DNA from: Anomaloglossus baeobatrachus | Taxonomy: Eukaryota; Chordata; Amphibia; Anura; Aromobatidae | Length of the DNA: 64,000 nucleotides | Direction: 5' to 3' | Assembly: GCF_048569485.1 (NCBI RefSeq) | Contig: NW_027442237.1 | Coordinates: forward strand, 62,001 to 126,000 | Shown: one piece after another, positions 23,057 through 33,700 of the stretch | Position numbering within the stretch: the first letter of the stretch is position 1 | Layout of the letters: each line of letters starts with the position of its first letter | The notes under the pieces: generated by a model | What the model was told of the DNA's origin: nothing | Seen by the model: the letters and a program-made list of their open reading frames with translations, nothing else | Databases searched by the model: none | Translations under genes and position numbers: made by a program

Positions 23057-23081
23057 ATATCTATATATGTAATTGCCTTAT

Positions 23082-23116
<35 letters not shown>

Positions 23117-23410
23117 GTCTATCTGTCATGCTCCGAAATTGTGTCCTTACGGTGACACAAAGCTGATTGGCCGCTGGGCTCGCCATGGCCCCGCCCCCCC
23201 ACACGGATTGGCCGCTTGCCCAGGCTGCGCCCCCACACGGATTGGCCAGCCGCTCGCCCAGGCTCCGCCCCCCCCCACAGATTGGCCTCTCGCCCCGGCA
23301 CCCTGTAGGCATTGGCAATTCGGCCACGCCACGCCCCGCCCCCCTCACGCAATGCACGCTAGCTCTGGCTCCGCCCCCTCCCTCCCCCGCGCATTTCCCG
23401 AACTGACACG

Positions 23411-23738
23411 GCTGTCACGGAGGTGAGTACTGTACTCCCTCCCTCCCCCCCCCGGCCCCCGCTCGCACGGGAGTGGTGTGGATACGTTGGTTGCTTACCA
23501 TGCTCGCATGGTTACAAGCGCTGTCACGGAGGTGAGTACTGTACTCCCTCCCCCCCCCCCTTCCCCCGGCCCCCGCTCGCACGGGAGTGGTGTGGATACG
23601 TTGGTAACCATGCTCGCATGGTTACAAGCGCTGTCACGGAGGTGAGTACTGTACTCCCTCCCCCCCCTTCCCCCGGCCCCCGCTCGCACGGGAGTGGTGT
23701 GGATACGTTGGTAACCATGCTCGCATGGTTACAAGCGC
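23411..23738. repeat. ~110-bp tandem triplet in the Helitron 5' region
   Basis: Three units begin gctgtcacggaggtgag at 23411, 23520 and 23630. They vary in the length of a C-run and carry a small duplication in the first copy. The stretch before it (23165-23400) has several CCGCCCC and attggcc motifs, a GC-box/CCAAT-rich region that could act as a promoter; this is an inference only. Confidence 0.85.
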
Positions 23739-23769
23739 ATCAAGGTCCTGCTGCCTGCTGCGGCGGAAG

Positions 23770-24204
23770 ATCCACACGCACACACACAAACATACACACA
23801 CATCAGATCACACTCACTCTCACACACACCTCACACACACCTCACATCACATTCACATCGCATTCACATCGCATTCACATACTCACAACATCCTGGGATA
23901 TCGCTTGCTTCTCAGCCTGTTGTGACCTTCCAGGACCTGACGGAGGATCACATGGCCAGAGGCATGTGATATCTCCGGGTGTTGTGAGTATGAGCGCGTA
24001 AGTGCGACATCGTCAGTGTCTGTGTGTGTGAGTGGATGCGATCGGGTGTGTGTGAGTGGATGCGATCGGGTGTGTGTGAGTGGATGCGATCGGGTGTGTG
24101 TGAGTGGATGCGATCGGGTGTGTGTGAGTGGATGCGATCGTGTGTGTGAGTGGATGCGATCGGGTGTGTGTGAGTGGATGCGATCGGGTGTGTGAGTGTC
24201 GGCA
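23770..24204. repeat. CA-rich microsatellite and 24-bp minisatellite
   Basis: An irregular (CA)n/CACT-rich stretch occupies 23770-23890. From about 24020 to 24200 a 24-bp unit, tgtgtgtgagtggatgcgat plus cggg, repeats about seven times with one shortened copy. Confidence 0.9.
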
Positions 24205-27200
24205 GAGGAGCACAGCGTGCTGGAGGAGGCTGGGAGCAGAGAGGCTGATCATGGGGAAGAGGGGAAGGCTGATGCTGAAGGAGGCTGGGATGGGGAGGCT
24301 GGGAGGAAGGAGGCTGGGAGGAGAGAGGCTGAGCCTGGGGAAGGCTGGGAAGGGGAGGCTGATGCTGAGGGAGGCTGGAAGGAGAGAGTCTGATGCTGGG
24401 GGAGGCTGGAAAGAGAGAGGCTGATGCTGGTGGAGGCTGATGCTTGGGGAGGCTGATGCTGGGGGAGACTGGGAGCGGAAGGCTGATGCTGAGGGAGGCT
24501 GGGAGGGGGAGGCTGGGAGGAAGGAGGCTGGGAGGAGAGAGGCTGATCCTGGGGAAGGCTGGGAAGGGGAGGCTGATGCTGAGGGAGGCTGGAAGGAGAG
24601 AGGCTGATGCTGGGGGAGGCTGGAAGGAGAGAGGCTGATGCTGGCGGAGGCTGATGCTGGGGGAGGCTGGAAGGAGAGAGGCTGATGCTGGTGGAGGCTG
24701 ATGCTTGGGGAGGCAGGGAGAGGGAGGCTGATGCTGAGGGAGGCTGGGAGGAGGGAGGCTGGGAGGAGAGAGGCTGATCCTGGGGAAGGCTGGGAAGGGG
24801 AGGCTGATGCTGAGGGAGGCTGGAAGGAGAGAGGCTGATGCTGGGGGAGGCTGGAAGGAGAGAGGCTGATGCTGGCAGAGGCTGATGCTGGGGGAGGCTG
24901 GAAGGAGAGAGGCTGATGCTGGTGGAGGCTGATGCTTGGGGAGGCTGGGAGAGGGAGGCTGATGCTGAGGGAGGCTGGGAGGAGAGAGGCTGGGAGGAGA
25001 GAGGCTGATCCTGGGGAAGGCTGGGAAGGGGAGGCTGATGCTGAGGGAGGCTGGAAGGAGAGAGGCTGATGCTGGGGGAGGCTGGAAGGAGAGAGGCTGA
25101 TGCTGGCGGAGGCTGATGCTGGGGGAGGCTGGAAGGAGAGAGGCTGATGCTGGTGGAGGCTGATGCTTGGGGAGGCTGGGAGAGGGAGGCTGATGCTGAG
25201 GGAGGCTGGGAGGAGAGAGGCTGGGAGGAGAGAGGCTGATCCTGGGGAAGGCTGGGAAGGGGAGGCTGATGCTGAGGGAGGCTGGAAGGAGAGAGGCTGA
25301 TGCTGGGGGAGGCTGGAAGGAGAGAGGCTGAGGCTGGGAGGAGAGAGGCTGATGCTAGGGAAGGCTGATGCTGAGGGAGGCTGGGAGGGGAAAGCTGATG
25401 CTGGGGAAGGCTGGGAGGACGGCGGCTGGGAGGAGAGAGGCTGATCCTGGGGAAGGCTGGGAGAGGGAGGCTGATGCTGGGGGAGGCTGGAAGGAGAGAG
25501 GCTGATGCTGGCGGAAGCTGATGCTGGGGGAGGCTGGAAGGAGAGAGGCTGATGCTGGTGGAGGCTGATGCTTGGGGAGGCTGGGAGGAAGGAGGCTGGG
25601 AGGAGAGAGGCTGATCCTGGGGAAGGCTGGGAAAGGGAGGCTGATGCTGAGGGAGGCTGGAAGGAGAGAGTCTGATGCTGGGGGAGGCTGGAAAGAGAGA
25701 GGCTGATGCTGGTGGAGGCTGATGCTTGGGGAGGCTGATGCTTGGGGAGACTGGGAGCGGAAGGCTGATGCTGAGGGAGGCTGGGAGGGGGAGGCTGGGA
25801 GGAAGGAGGCTGGGAGGAGAGAGGCTGATCCTGGGGAAGGCTGGGAAGGGGAGGCTGATGCTGAGGGAGGCTGGAAGGAGAGAGGCTGATGCTGGGGGAG
25901 GCTGGAAGGAGAGAGGCTGATGCTGGCGGAGGCTGATGCTGGGGGAGGCTGGAAGGAGAGAGGCTGATGCTGGTGGAGGCTGATGCTTGGGGAGGCTGGG
26001 AGAGGGAGGCTGATGCTGAGGGAGGCTGGGAGGAGGGAGGCTGGGAGGAGAGAGGCTGATCCTGGGGAAGGCTGGGAAGGGGAGAGGCTGAGGCTGGGAG
26101 GAGAGAGGCTGATGCTAGGGAAGGCTGATGCTGAGGGAGGCTGGGAGGGGAAAGCTGATGCTGGGGAAGGCTGGGAGGACGGAGGCTGGGAGGAGAGAGG
26201 CTGATCCTGGGGAAGGCTGGGAGAGGGAGGCTGATGCTGGGGGAGGCTGGAAGGAGAGAGGCTGATGCTGGCGGAGGCTGATGCTGGGGGAGGCTGGAAG
26301 GAGAGAGGCTGATGCTGGTGGAGGCTGGGAGGAAAGAGGCTGGGAGGAGAGAGGCTGAACCTGGGGAAGGCTGGGAAAGGGAGGCTGATGCTGAGGGAGG
26401 CTGGAAGGAGAGAGTCTGATGCTGGGGGAGGCTGGAAAGAGAGAGGCTGATGCTGGTGGAGGCTGATGCTTGGGGAGGCTGATGCTGGGGGAGACTGGGA
26501 GCGGAAGGCTGATGCTGAGGGAGGCTGGGAGGGGGAGGCTGGGAGGAAGGAGGCTGGGAGGAGAGAGGCTGATCCTGGGGAAGGCTGGGAAGGGGAGGCT
26601 GATGCTGAGGGAGGCTGGAAGGAGAGAGGCTGATGCTGGGGGAGGCTGGAAGGAGAGAGGCTGATGCTGGCGGAGGCTGATGCTGGGGGAGGCTGGAAGG
26701 AGAGAGGCTGATGCTGGTGGAGGCTGATGCTTGGGGAGGCTGGGAGAGGGAGGCTGATGCTGAGGGAGGCTGGGAGGAGGGAGGCTGGGAGGAGAGAGGC
26801 TGATCCTGGGGAAGGCTGGGAAGGGGAGGCTGATGCTGAGGGAGGCTGGAAGGAGAGAGGCTGATGCTGGGGGAGGCTGGAAGGAGAGAGGCTGATGCTG
26901 GCGGAGGCTGATGCTGGGGGAGGCTGGAAGGAGAGAGGCTGATGCTGGTGGAGGCTGATGCTTGGGGAGGCTGGGAGAGGGAGGCTGATGCTGAGGGAGG
27001 CTGGGAGGAGGGAGGCTGGGAGGAGAGAGGCTGATCCTGGGGAAGGCTGGGAAGGGGAGGCTGATGCTGAGGGAGGCTGGAAGGAGAGAGGCTGATGCTG
27101 GGGGAGGCTGGAAGGAGAGAGGCTGAGGCTGGGAGGAGAGAGGCTGATGCTAGGGAAGGCTGATGCTGAGGGAGGCTGGGAGGGAAAGCTGATGCTGGGG

Positions 27201-27715
27201 AAGGCTGGGAAGGGGAGGCTGATGCTGAGGGAGGCTGGAAGTAGAGAGGCTGATGCTGGGGGAGGCTGGAAGGAGAGAGGCTGATGCTGGCGGAGGCTGA
27301 TGCTGGGGGAGGCTGGAAGGAGAGAGGCTGATGCTGGTGGAGGCTGATGCTTGGGGAGGCTGGGAGAGGGAGGCTGATGCTGAGGGAGGCTGGGAGGAGG
27401 AAGGCTGGGAGGGGTAGGTTGAGAGAAGAGAGGCTGATGCTGGGGGAGGCTGATGCTGGGTGAGGCTGGGAGGGGGAGGCTGATGCTGGGGGAGGGTGGG
27501 AGGAAGGAGGCTGGGAGGAGAGAGGCTGATGCTGGGGAAGGCTGGGAGGAGAGAGGCTGATGCTGGGGACAGAGAGGAGAGGCTGATGCTGGGAGGAGAG
27601 AGGCTGATGCTAGGATGAGAGGCTGATGCTGGGAGGAGAGAGGCTGATGCTGGGAGGAGAGAGGCTGATGCTGGGGGCAGAGAAGCTGACGCTGGGGGCA
27701 GAGAGGCTGATGCTG
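24205..27715. repeat. 3.5-kb purine-rich minisatellite with ~232-bp higher-order period
   Basis: The region is built from short blocks such as gaggctgatgctgggg and aggctggaaggagag in variable order. At a larger scale the phrase gctgatcctggggaaggctg recurs about every 231-234 bp over long stretches (for example near 24541, 24775, 25006, 25237, and again 26566, 26798, 27030). Blocks of several hundred bases are repeated again. The plus strand is almost free of T-rich runs and strongly purine-rich. Long low-complexity reading frames on the minus strand (Ser/Pro/Gln-rich, 25355-27838) are products of the repeat and not genes. Confidence 0.93.
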
Positions 27716-27900
27716 GTGCAGCATGGGGGATGGAGCACGATGGGGGGGTGTGCAGCATCGGGGATGGAGCATGATGGGGGGTGCGCAGCATCGGGGATGG
27801 AGCACGATGGGGAGTTCGCAGCATGGGGGATGGAGCACGTTTGGGAGTGCGCAGCATAGGGGATGGAGAACGATGGGGAATGCGCAGCATGGGGGTGCAC
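27716..27900. repeat. ~40-bp minisatellite
   Basis: A unit containing gcagcatgggggatggagca repeats about five times with small changes, directly after the purine-rich array. Confidence 0.8.
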
Positions 27901-28045
27901 ACAGCTACACAGCAAGAGATCAACAAGCAAAAAATAAACCACCACGGTCGATTTGCATAGTTAGCCAATTTGCACTCTGGTTAGCAGCTTAACGACTTAC
28001 ACAGGTAACAATGGTATACAATCCTGTAACTATGGAAAGCATTTT

Positions 28046-28483
28046 CAAAAACGAACTAACTTCAGCTCTCCCCTCTTCACTCCCAAATTTTACCTCTGGT
28101 GCACGGAAACACCCTGGACCTGGGTGAGAACACATGAAGAAAAGGAGAAATTCCAGCAACTCCAGGAGAAAGTAGAATTTTCTTTAAAAATGGATTATTT
28201 ATTGATAATAAAAATATTTCATCAAAGCAAAACAAAATGATTTTTAGTGAGGCAAGACAAAGGAGCCGTTTCCTACGCGTTTCAACCTAGATAGGTCTTA
28301 ATCATGGAATGCCATGATTCCAACCTATCTACGTTGAAACGCGTAGGAAACGACTCCTCTGTCTTGCCTCACTATTTTTTGTCTTGCTTGGATGGAATAT
28401 TTTTATTATCAATAAAGAATCCATTTTTAAATAAAATTCTACTTTCTCCTGGAGTTGCTGGAATCTCTCCTTTTCTTCATATC
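28046..28483. mobile_element. Palindromic (fold-back) insertion with hammerhead-like centre
   Basis: The 11-bp repeat gaaagcatttt flanks it (28035-28045 and 28484-28494). After a ~90-bp left stretch, two near-complementary arms of about 172 bp (28136-28308 and 28309-28479) meet with almost no spacer. Each arm holds, near the centre, a gaaacgcgtaggaaac motif and a small hairpin (acct...aggt) next to catgatt. These are the arrangement of motifs around the hammerhead ribozymes in PLE terminal repeats, but the core differs from consensus. It is best explained as two inverted copies of a PLE 3' end inserted into the Helitron. Confidence 0.75.
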
Positions 28484-28901
28484 GAAAGCATTTTGGTTTG
28501 TTAGCCAATGTGTACTATGGTTACCAGCTTACCCCGGCTCACGGTACACGTGTGCGGGAGTCGGCGTACGCTGGTAACTATGGTACACATTGGGTAAATA
28601 AGCAAAGCAATTTGCATAGTTTTTCCATTGTGTACCATGGTTACCAGTCTACGACAGTTTCCTGCACATTTAGATTGATGGTCTCCCGCTGTCAAACACG
28701 CTGATGCGTGCTGCACAGCCGAAGACCATCGAGCAAAAAATGAAACATCATTATTCAAAACTTTAACTCACACACACTGCTAAATACCTTGAACAAAAAT
28801 CATACTTCTTGCCTGTAGTCTACCATATCATTTACCATGTCTTGCAATTTTCGTGTTTTTTTCAGATTACGTCTAGCACGATTTACACTGATTGCCTTAT
28901 A

Positions 28902-29222
28902 ATGGGGCCGAAGCGCAAGTACACCACCGACCAGGAACGAAAAGCAGCTGCAGCAAAAAGAAGGCAACTACAACGTCAAAAACAAAGGCAAATAGAACAA
29001 GAGGTCAACAGACAACGATGTGATGCCAACGCTAGCACACAGCCTCCAGAACAAGACACACGTAAACAAACTGCCTGCACAATAACCCACGAGGGTACGG
29101 CTCACACACAACAGCTACACCAAGATAATCTTCAAAAAAAGGACAACAGACAAGCCTTGGAAGTATCACCTCCCGCACTTCCACCACAACAGGAGACACC
29201 ACAAGAAATTAGAAATGAAGAG
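28902..29222 (+). CDS. Helitron N-terminal exon, copy 1
   Basis: A 107-codon exon preceded by a pyrimidine-rich acceptor (tttttttcag, ending 28865) and followed by the donor GTAAGT at 29223. It encodes MGPKRKYTTDQERKAAAAKR and a Gln/Lys/Arg-rich, probably coiled tail. It ends in phase 0 and would join in frame to the exon at 30741, whose own start (GRKRKYTSEHDRK) is clearly related. I infer that it supplies a basic, possibly nuclear-targeting or DNA-binding N-terminus to the RepHel protein. The splicing itself is inferred only from the site sequences and the matching phase. Confidence 0.6.
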
Positions 29223-29883
29223 GTAAGTCAGAAGAAGAAGAGAATGGACACACACAAAATACACATAGTAACTACCAAAATCATCCCCCCTCACTAACAT
29301 GTCTTGCCTCCATTGGCTCCAGTTTGCATCTGCCTGCGCAGATAAATTAATGCCCCAATGCATTCTCTATAAGCCAACGCCCTCTTAGCAATGGGACAAG
29401 TACTGTCACATCAACTGCCTTATATTACAAATGGAAGCAATTAACACCTCTAAAAAGTAACGAGATTTCAACCCATCTCATGCCTTGCTGTATCGTAGCC
29501 CCCAAAGGAAGCTCACTACACAATGATAAACACTCCCACACTTCTAGAGTTTTGCGCTTTGCATACTTACCTGATCGTTTACCATAGTTACCAGTATATG
29601 CCGGTTCCATGCCCATTCAGATCGATGATCTTCCGCTGTCAAACACGCTGATGCGTGCTGCACAGCGGAACACCAACAAGCAATAAATGAACCATCATTA
29701 TTCAAGACTTTACCTCATAACCACTGCTACATACCTTTCTCAAAATCCTATAAAAAAAAAAAAACTAACATGCTGCTGAATACATACTTCTTGCCTGTAG
29801 TCTACCATATCATTTGCCATGTCTTGCAATTTTCGTGTCTTTTTCAGATTACGTCTAGCACGATTTACACTGATTGCCTTATA

Positions 29884-30204
29884 ATGGGGCCGAAGCGCAA
29901 GTACACCACCGACCAGGAACGAAAAGCAGCTGCAGCAAAAAGAAGGCAACTACAACGTCAAAAACAAAGGCAAATAGAACAAGAGGTCAACAGACAACGA
30001 TGTGATGCCAACGCTAGCACACAGCCTCCAGAACAAGACACACGTAAACAAACTGCCTGCACAATAACCCACGAGGGTACGGCTCACACACAACAGCTAC
30101 ACCAAGATAATCTTCAAAAAAAGGACAACAGACAAGCCTTGGAAGTATCACCTCCCGCACTTCCAACACAACAGGAGACACCACAAGAAATTAGAAATGA
30201 AGAG
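29884..30204 (+). CDS. Helitron N-terminal exon, copy 2
   Basis: This is the duplicate of the exon at 28902, with the same start codon context, length, phase and GTAAGT donor (30205). The visible differences are one or two bases. Either copy could serve as the first coding exon. Using both in one mRNA would need copy 1 to splice to the acceptor ahead of copy 2, which would insert the short stretch before the ATG. Confidence 0.6.
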
Positions 30205-30740
30205 GTAAGTCAGAAGAAGAAGAGAATGGACACACACAAAATACACATAGTAACTACCAAAATCATCCCACCTCACTAACATGTCTTGCCTCCATTGGTT
30301 CCAGTTTGCATCTGCCTGCGCAGATAAATTAATGCCCCAATGCATTCTCTATAAGCCAACGCCCCCTTAGCAACGGGACAAGTACTGTCACATCAACTGC
30401 CTTACATTACAAATGGAGGCAACTAACAACGCAAAAAACTATCCAGATTTCTACCCATCACATACCTTGCTGTATCGTAGCCCACAAAGAAGGTCACAAC
30501 ACAACGATAAACACTCCCACACTCCTACAGTTTTTCCACGTGGAACACACACATAATGTAAACCATGTAGTAACATACTTTCAGCAACATTTGTAAAGAC
30601 CTGCTCAGTAACACAGTGCAACATAGCTCTCACAAGTCAACTCAACACCTTCTCTCATGCACAGTACTCTAACAAAAAAATCCTTTACTTCACTCAACAG
30701 TCTAACTGTATTATTTCGTCTATCTGTCTGCCTTTTACAG

Positions 30741-33700
30741 CTTCACTCAAGAATACTTGACGAGCTCTGTCTTACAAGGGGGCGTAAGCGAAAATACACC
30801 AGCGAACATGATAGAAAAATAGCAGCAGCATCAATGCGACAACAACGTCGCAACATCGAGACACTTCAACAAACTACTGAAAGACAAGCCAGAGAAGCTA
30901 ATTCTCAAAGACTATGTCGACACAAAGCCTCACCTAAACAAATTTCCGATAGACAAGCCCACGATGCTCAAGCTCACACACAACGTCGAAAAAAAGAGAC
31001 TCTTCAACAAACTGTGGACAGAAAAGCACAAGATGCCACAGCTCACACACAACTTAGAAAACAAGAGACTCTTCAACAAACTATGGACAGACAAGCACAA
31101 GATGCCACAGCTCACACACAACGTAGAAAACAAGAGACTCTTCAACAAACTGTGGACAGACAAGCAAAAGATGCCACAGCTCACACACAACGTAGAAAAC
31201 ATGAGACTCTTCAACAAACTGTGGACAGACAAGCACAAGATGCTACAGCTCACACACAACGTAGAAAAAAAAGAGACTCTTCAACAAACTGTGGACAGAC
31301 AAGCTCAGGATGCTACAGCTCACACACAACGTAGAAAACAAGAGACTCTTCAACAAACTGTGGACAGACAAGCACAAGATGCCACAGCTCACACACAACG
31401 TAGAAAACAAGAGACTCTTCAACAAACTGTGGACAGACAAGCACAAGATGCTACAGCTCACACACAACGTAGAAAACAAGAGACTCTTCAACAAACTGTG
31501 GACAGACAAGCACAAGATGCTACAGCTCACACACAACGTAGAAAACAAGAGACACTTCAACAAACTGTGGACAGACAAGCACAAGATGCCACAGCTCACA
31601 CACAACGTAGAAAACAAGAGACACCACAACAAACTGCTGCAAGACAAGCTCAGGATGCAGAAGCCCACAGCCAACAACGGAGACAGGAATCCCCATCTTC
31701 CAAACTAAAAAGACAACAACATGATCGCCTAATTCATCACAAAAGAATGATCTACCATCTCAGCCAAACTCAACACAATATTCAACTTTTTACAGCCAGC
31801 AGAACACATAATGAAAATACAATTATTCAGCATTACTGTGGAAAGATGAATTCACTCTGCTCCAAATGCAACTCGCACAATTTTACCGATGAAAAACCAG
31901 CAGACAATCTGTTCACTCAATGCTGCCAAAAAGGGAAAATTCAGTTGCCCATACCTCAATACTCAGATCTGTTAGAGCAATTGATGAAAGGAAGTCATCC
32001 ACACAGTAAAAATTTTATGGACAATATCCGAAGCATCAACAGTTCACATGCATTTGCTTCATTTGGAGCCAATATTGCACCGCCGCCAGGATTTGGCCCG
32101 TATTGTTTTAAAATTCATGGTCAAATTTACCACCGCACAGGGACACTTCATCCAGAAATGGGCCAAACTCCAAAATATGCTCAATTATACATTTTGGATC
32201 CAAATGAAGCAACAGAACAACGGCTGACTGTTCACGAAAACAAAAAGTGTAATACTGAAATGATGCATCAAATTGCACAACTTTTACAACAAATCAATCC
32301 ATTTGCAGCTGCATATCGCATGCTAAAAGACGTAGAAGCCGAAGAAGAACAGAAGGCTATCACATATGGAACTTCAATGCCTTCTATTGTCATGGCCATT
32401 AAACAAGAACGTGGACAAGATCCACGGCGATACAACAAACCACGCATTAGTGAGGTCGCAGTAGTTTTCCAAAATGATGATGGAGAGCCTCCTTTTAACA
32501 GGGATATATTAGTTCATCTTCACCCAGACAAAAACAACCCTTTACTTCCTAAAACACAGCGGATTAGCATTTTGCACAGCAACCTTGATGCTCTTCTATA
32601 TCCGCTTTTCTTTCCAAGAGGTGATCAAGGCTGGCATGAAAACCTACAACAACAAGGTACTACTAGAAGAATAACACAACTGCAATACTACAGTTTTCAA
32701 CTCTCTGTCCGCAATCACTTTAATCCAATTTTAAACGGTGGAAAACTAACACAACAGTACTTAGTAGATGCATATGTTAAAATAGAAGCTAATCGCCTGA
32801 ATTACATAAGACAAAATCAAAAAATCCTCAAAGTAGAAGACTACTGTGTTCTTCAAGAACATTTGCAACAAAAATCAATTGAAAAGGGAATACCTATTGG
32901 CAAAACAGTTATTCTACCTTCGTCATTTGAAGGAAGCCCCCGCAACATGCAACAACGTTATCAAGATGCAATGGCAATAGTCACTAAGTATGGAAAACCA
33001 GACATTATTGTTACCATGACCTGTAATCCCAAATGGGTTGAAATCACCGAGCATCTGGAACCATGGCAACACGTAGAACATAGGCCTGACTTAGTTGCAC
33101 GCATATTTCGGCTAAAACTAAAAAGCCTTTTACAAGACATCAAAAATGGCCTGTTTGGAACAGTCATAGCAATGGTTCATGTCATCGAGTTTCAAAAAAG
33201 AGGTCTACCACATGCACATATTCTCCTTATCTTAGACACCAATTCTAAGATTCACACTGAGGAAGACATCGACAACATAGTATGGGCTGAGATTCCTAAC
33301 CAACAACAATATCCAGAGCTCTATGACATTGTAGTGTCTCATATGGTTCATGGTCCATGTGGAGTTCTTAATCCAGCAAGTCCATGCATGCAAAATGGAA
33401 AATGTACTAAAAAATTTCCAAAGGACTTAAAACAGCACACTGTTAAAGATTTAGATGGCTACCCATCATACCGACGACAAGATATTGAGAACATTGTTCA
33501 CAAAAATAAACATATCAATAACTCATGGATAGTTCCATACAATCCATACCTACTAAAACGCTACAACTGTCACATCAACGTGGAAATCTGTGGTTCAATC
33601 AAAAGTGTTAAATATCTTTTTAAGTATATCTACAAAGGCCATGACAAAGCTAATGTCGAAATCCAACAGAAAACTCTGAACCATGATGAATCTTCAACTT

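Larger units (their letters stand above)
28615..30480 (+). repeat. Direct tandem duplication of the Helitron promoter and first exon
   Basis: Two blocks of about 0.95 kb lie head to tail (roughly 28615-29560 and 29565-30480). The exon copies (28902 and 29884) are 982 bp apart and differ by only one or two bases. The flanking introns differ more, including small indels and a homopolymer. Both blocks include the same splice-acceptor stretch, exon and splice donor. Confidence 0.85.

Noticed and set aside
25355-27838. 827-residue Ser/Pro/Gln-rich reading frame on the minus strand
   Set aside because: It lies wholly within the purine-rich minisatellite; its periodic composition is a direct translation of the repeat, with no splice signals or domain.
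31243-31677. Cys/Ser/Leu-rich frame on the minus strand
   Set aside because: Antisense reading of the 69-bp coding repeat of the Helitron protein.
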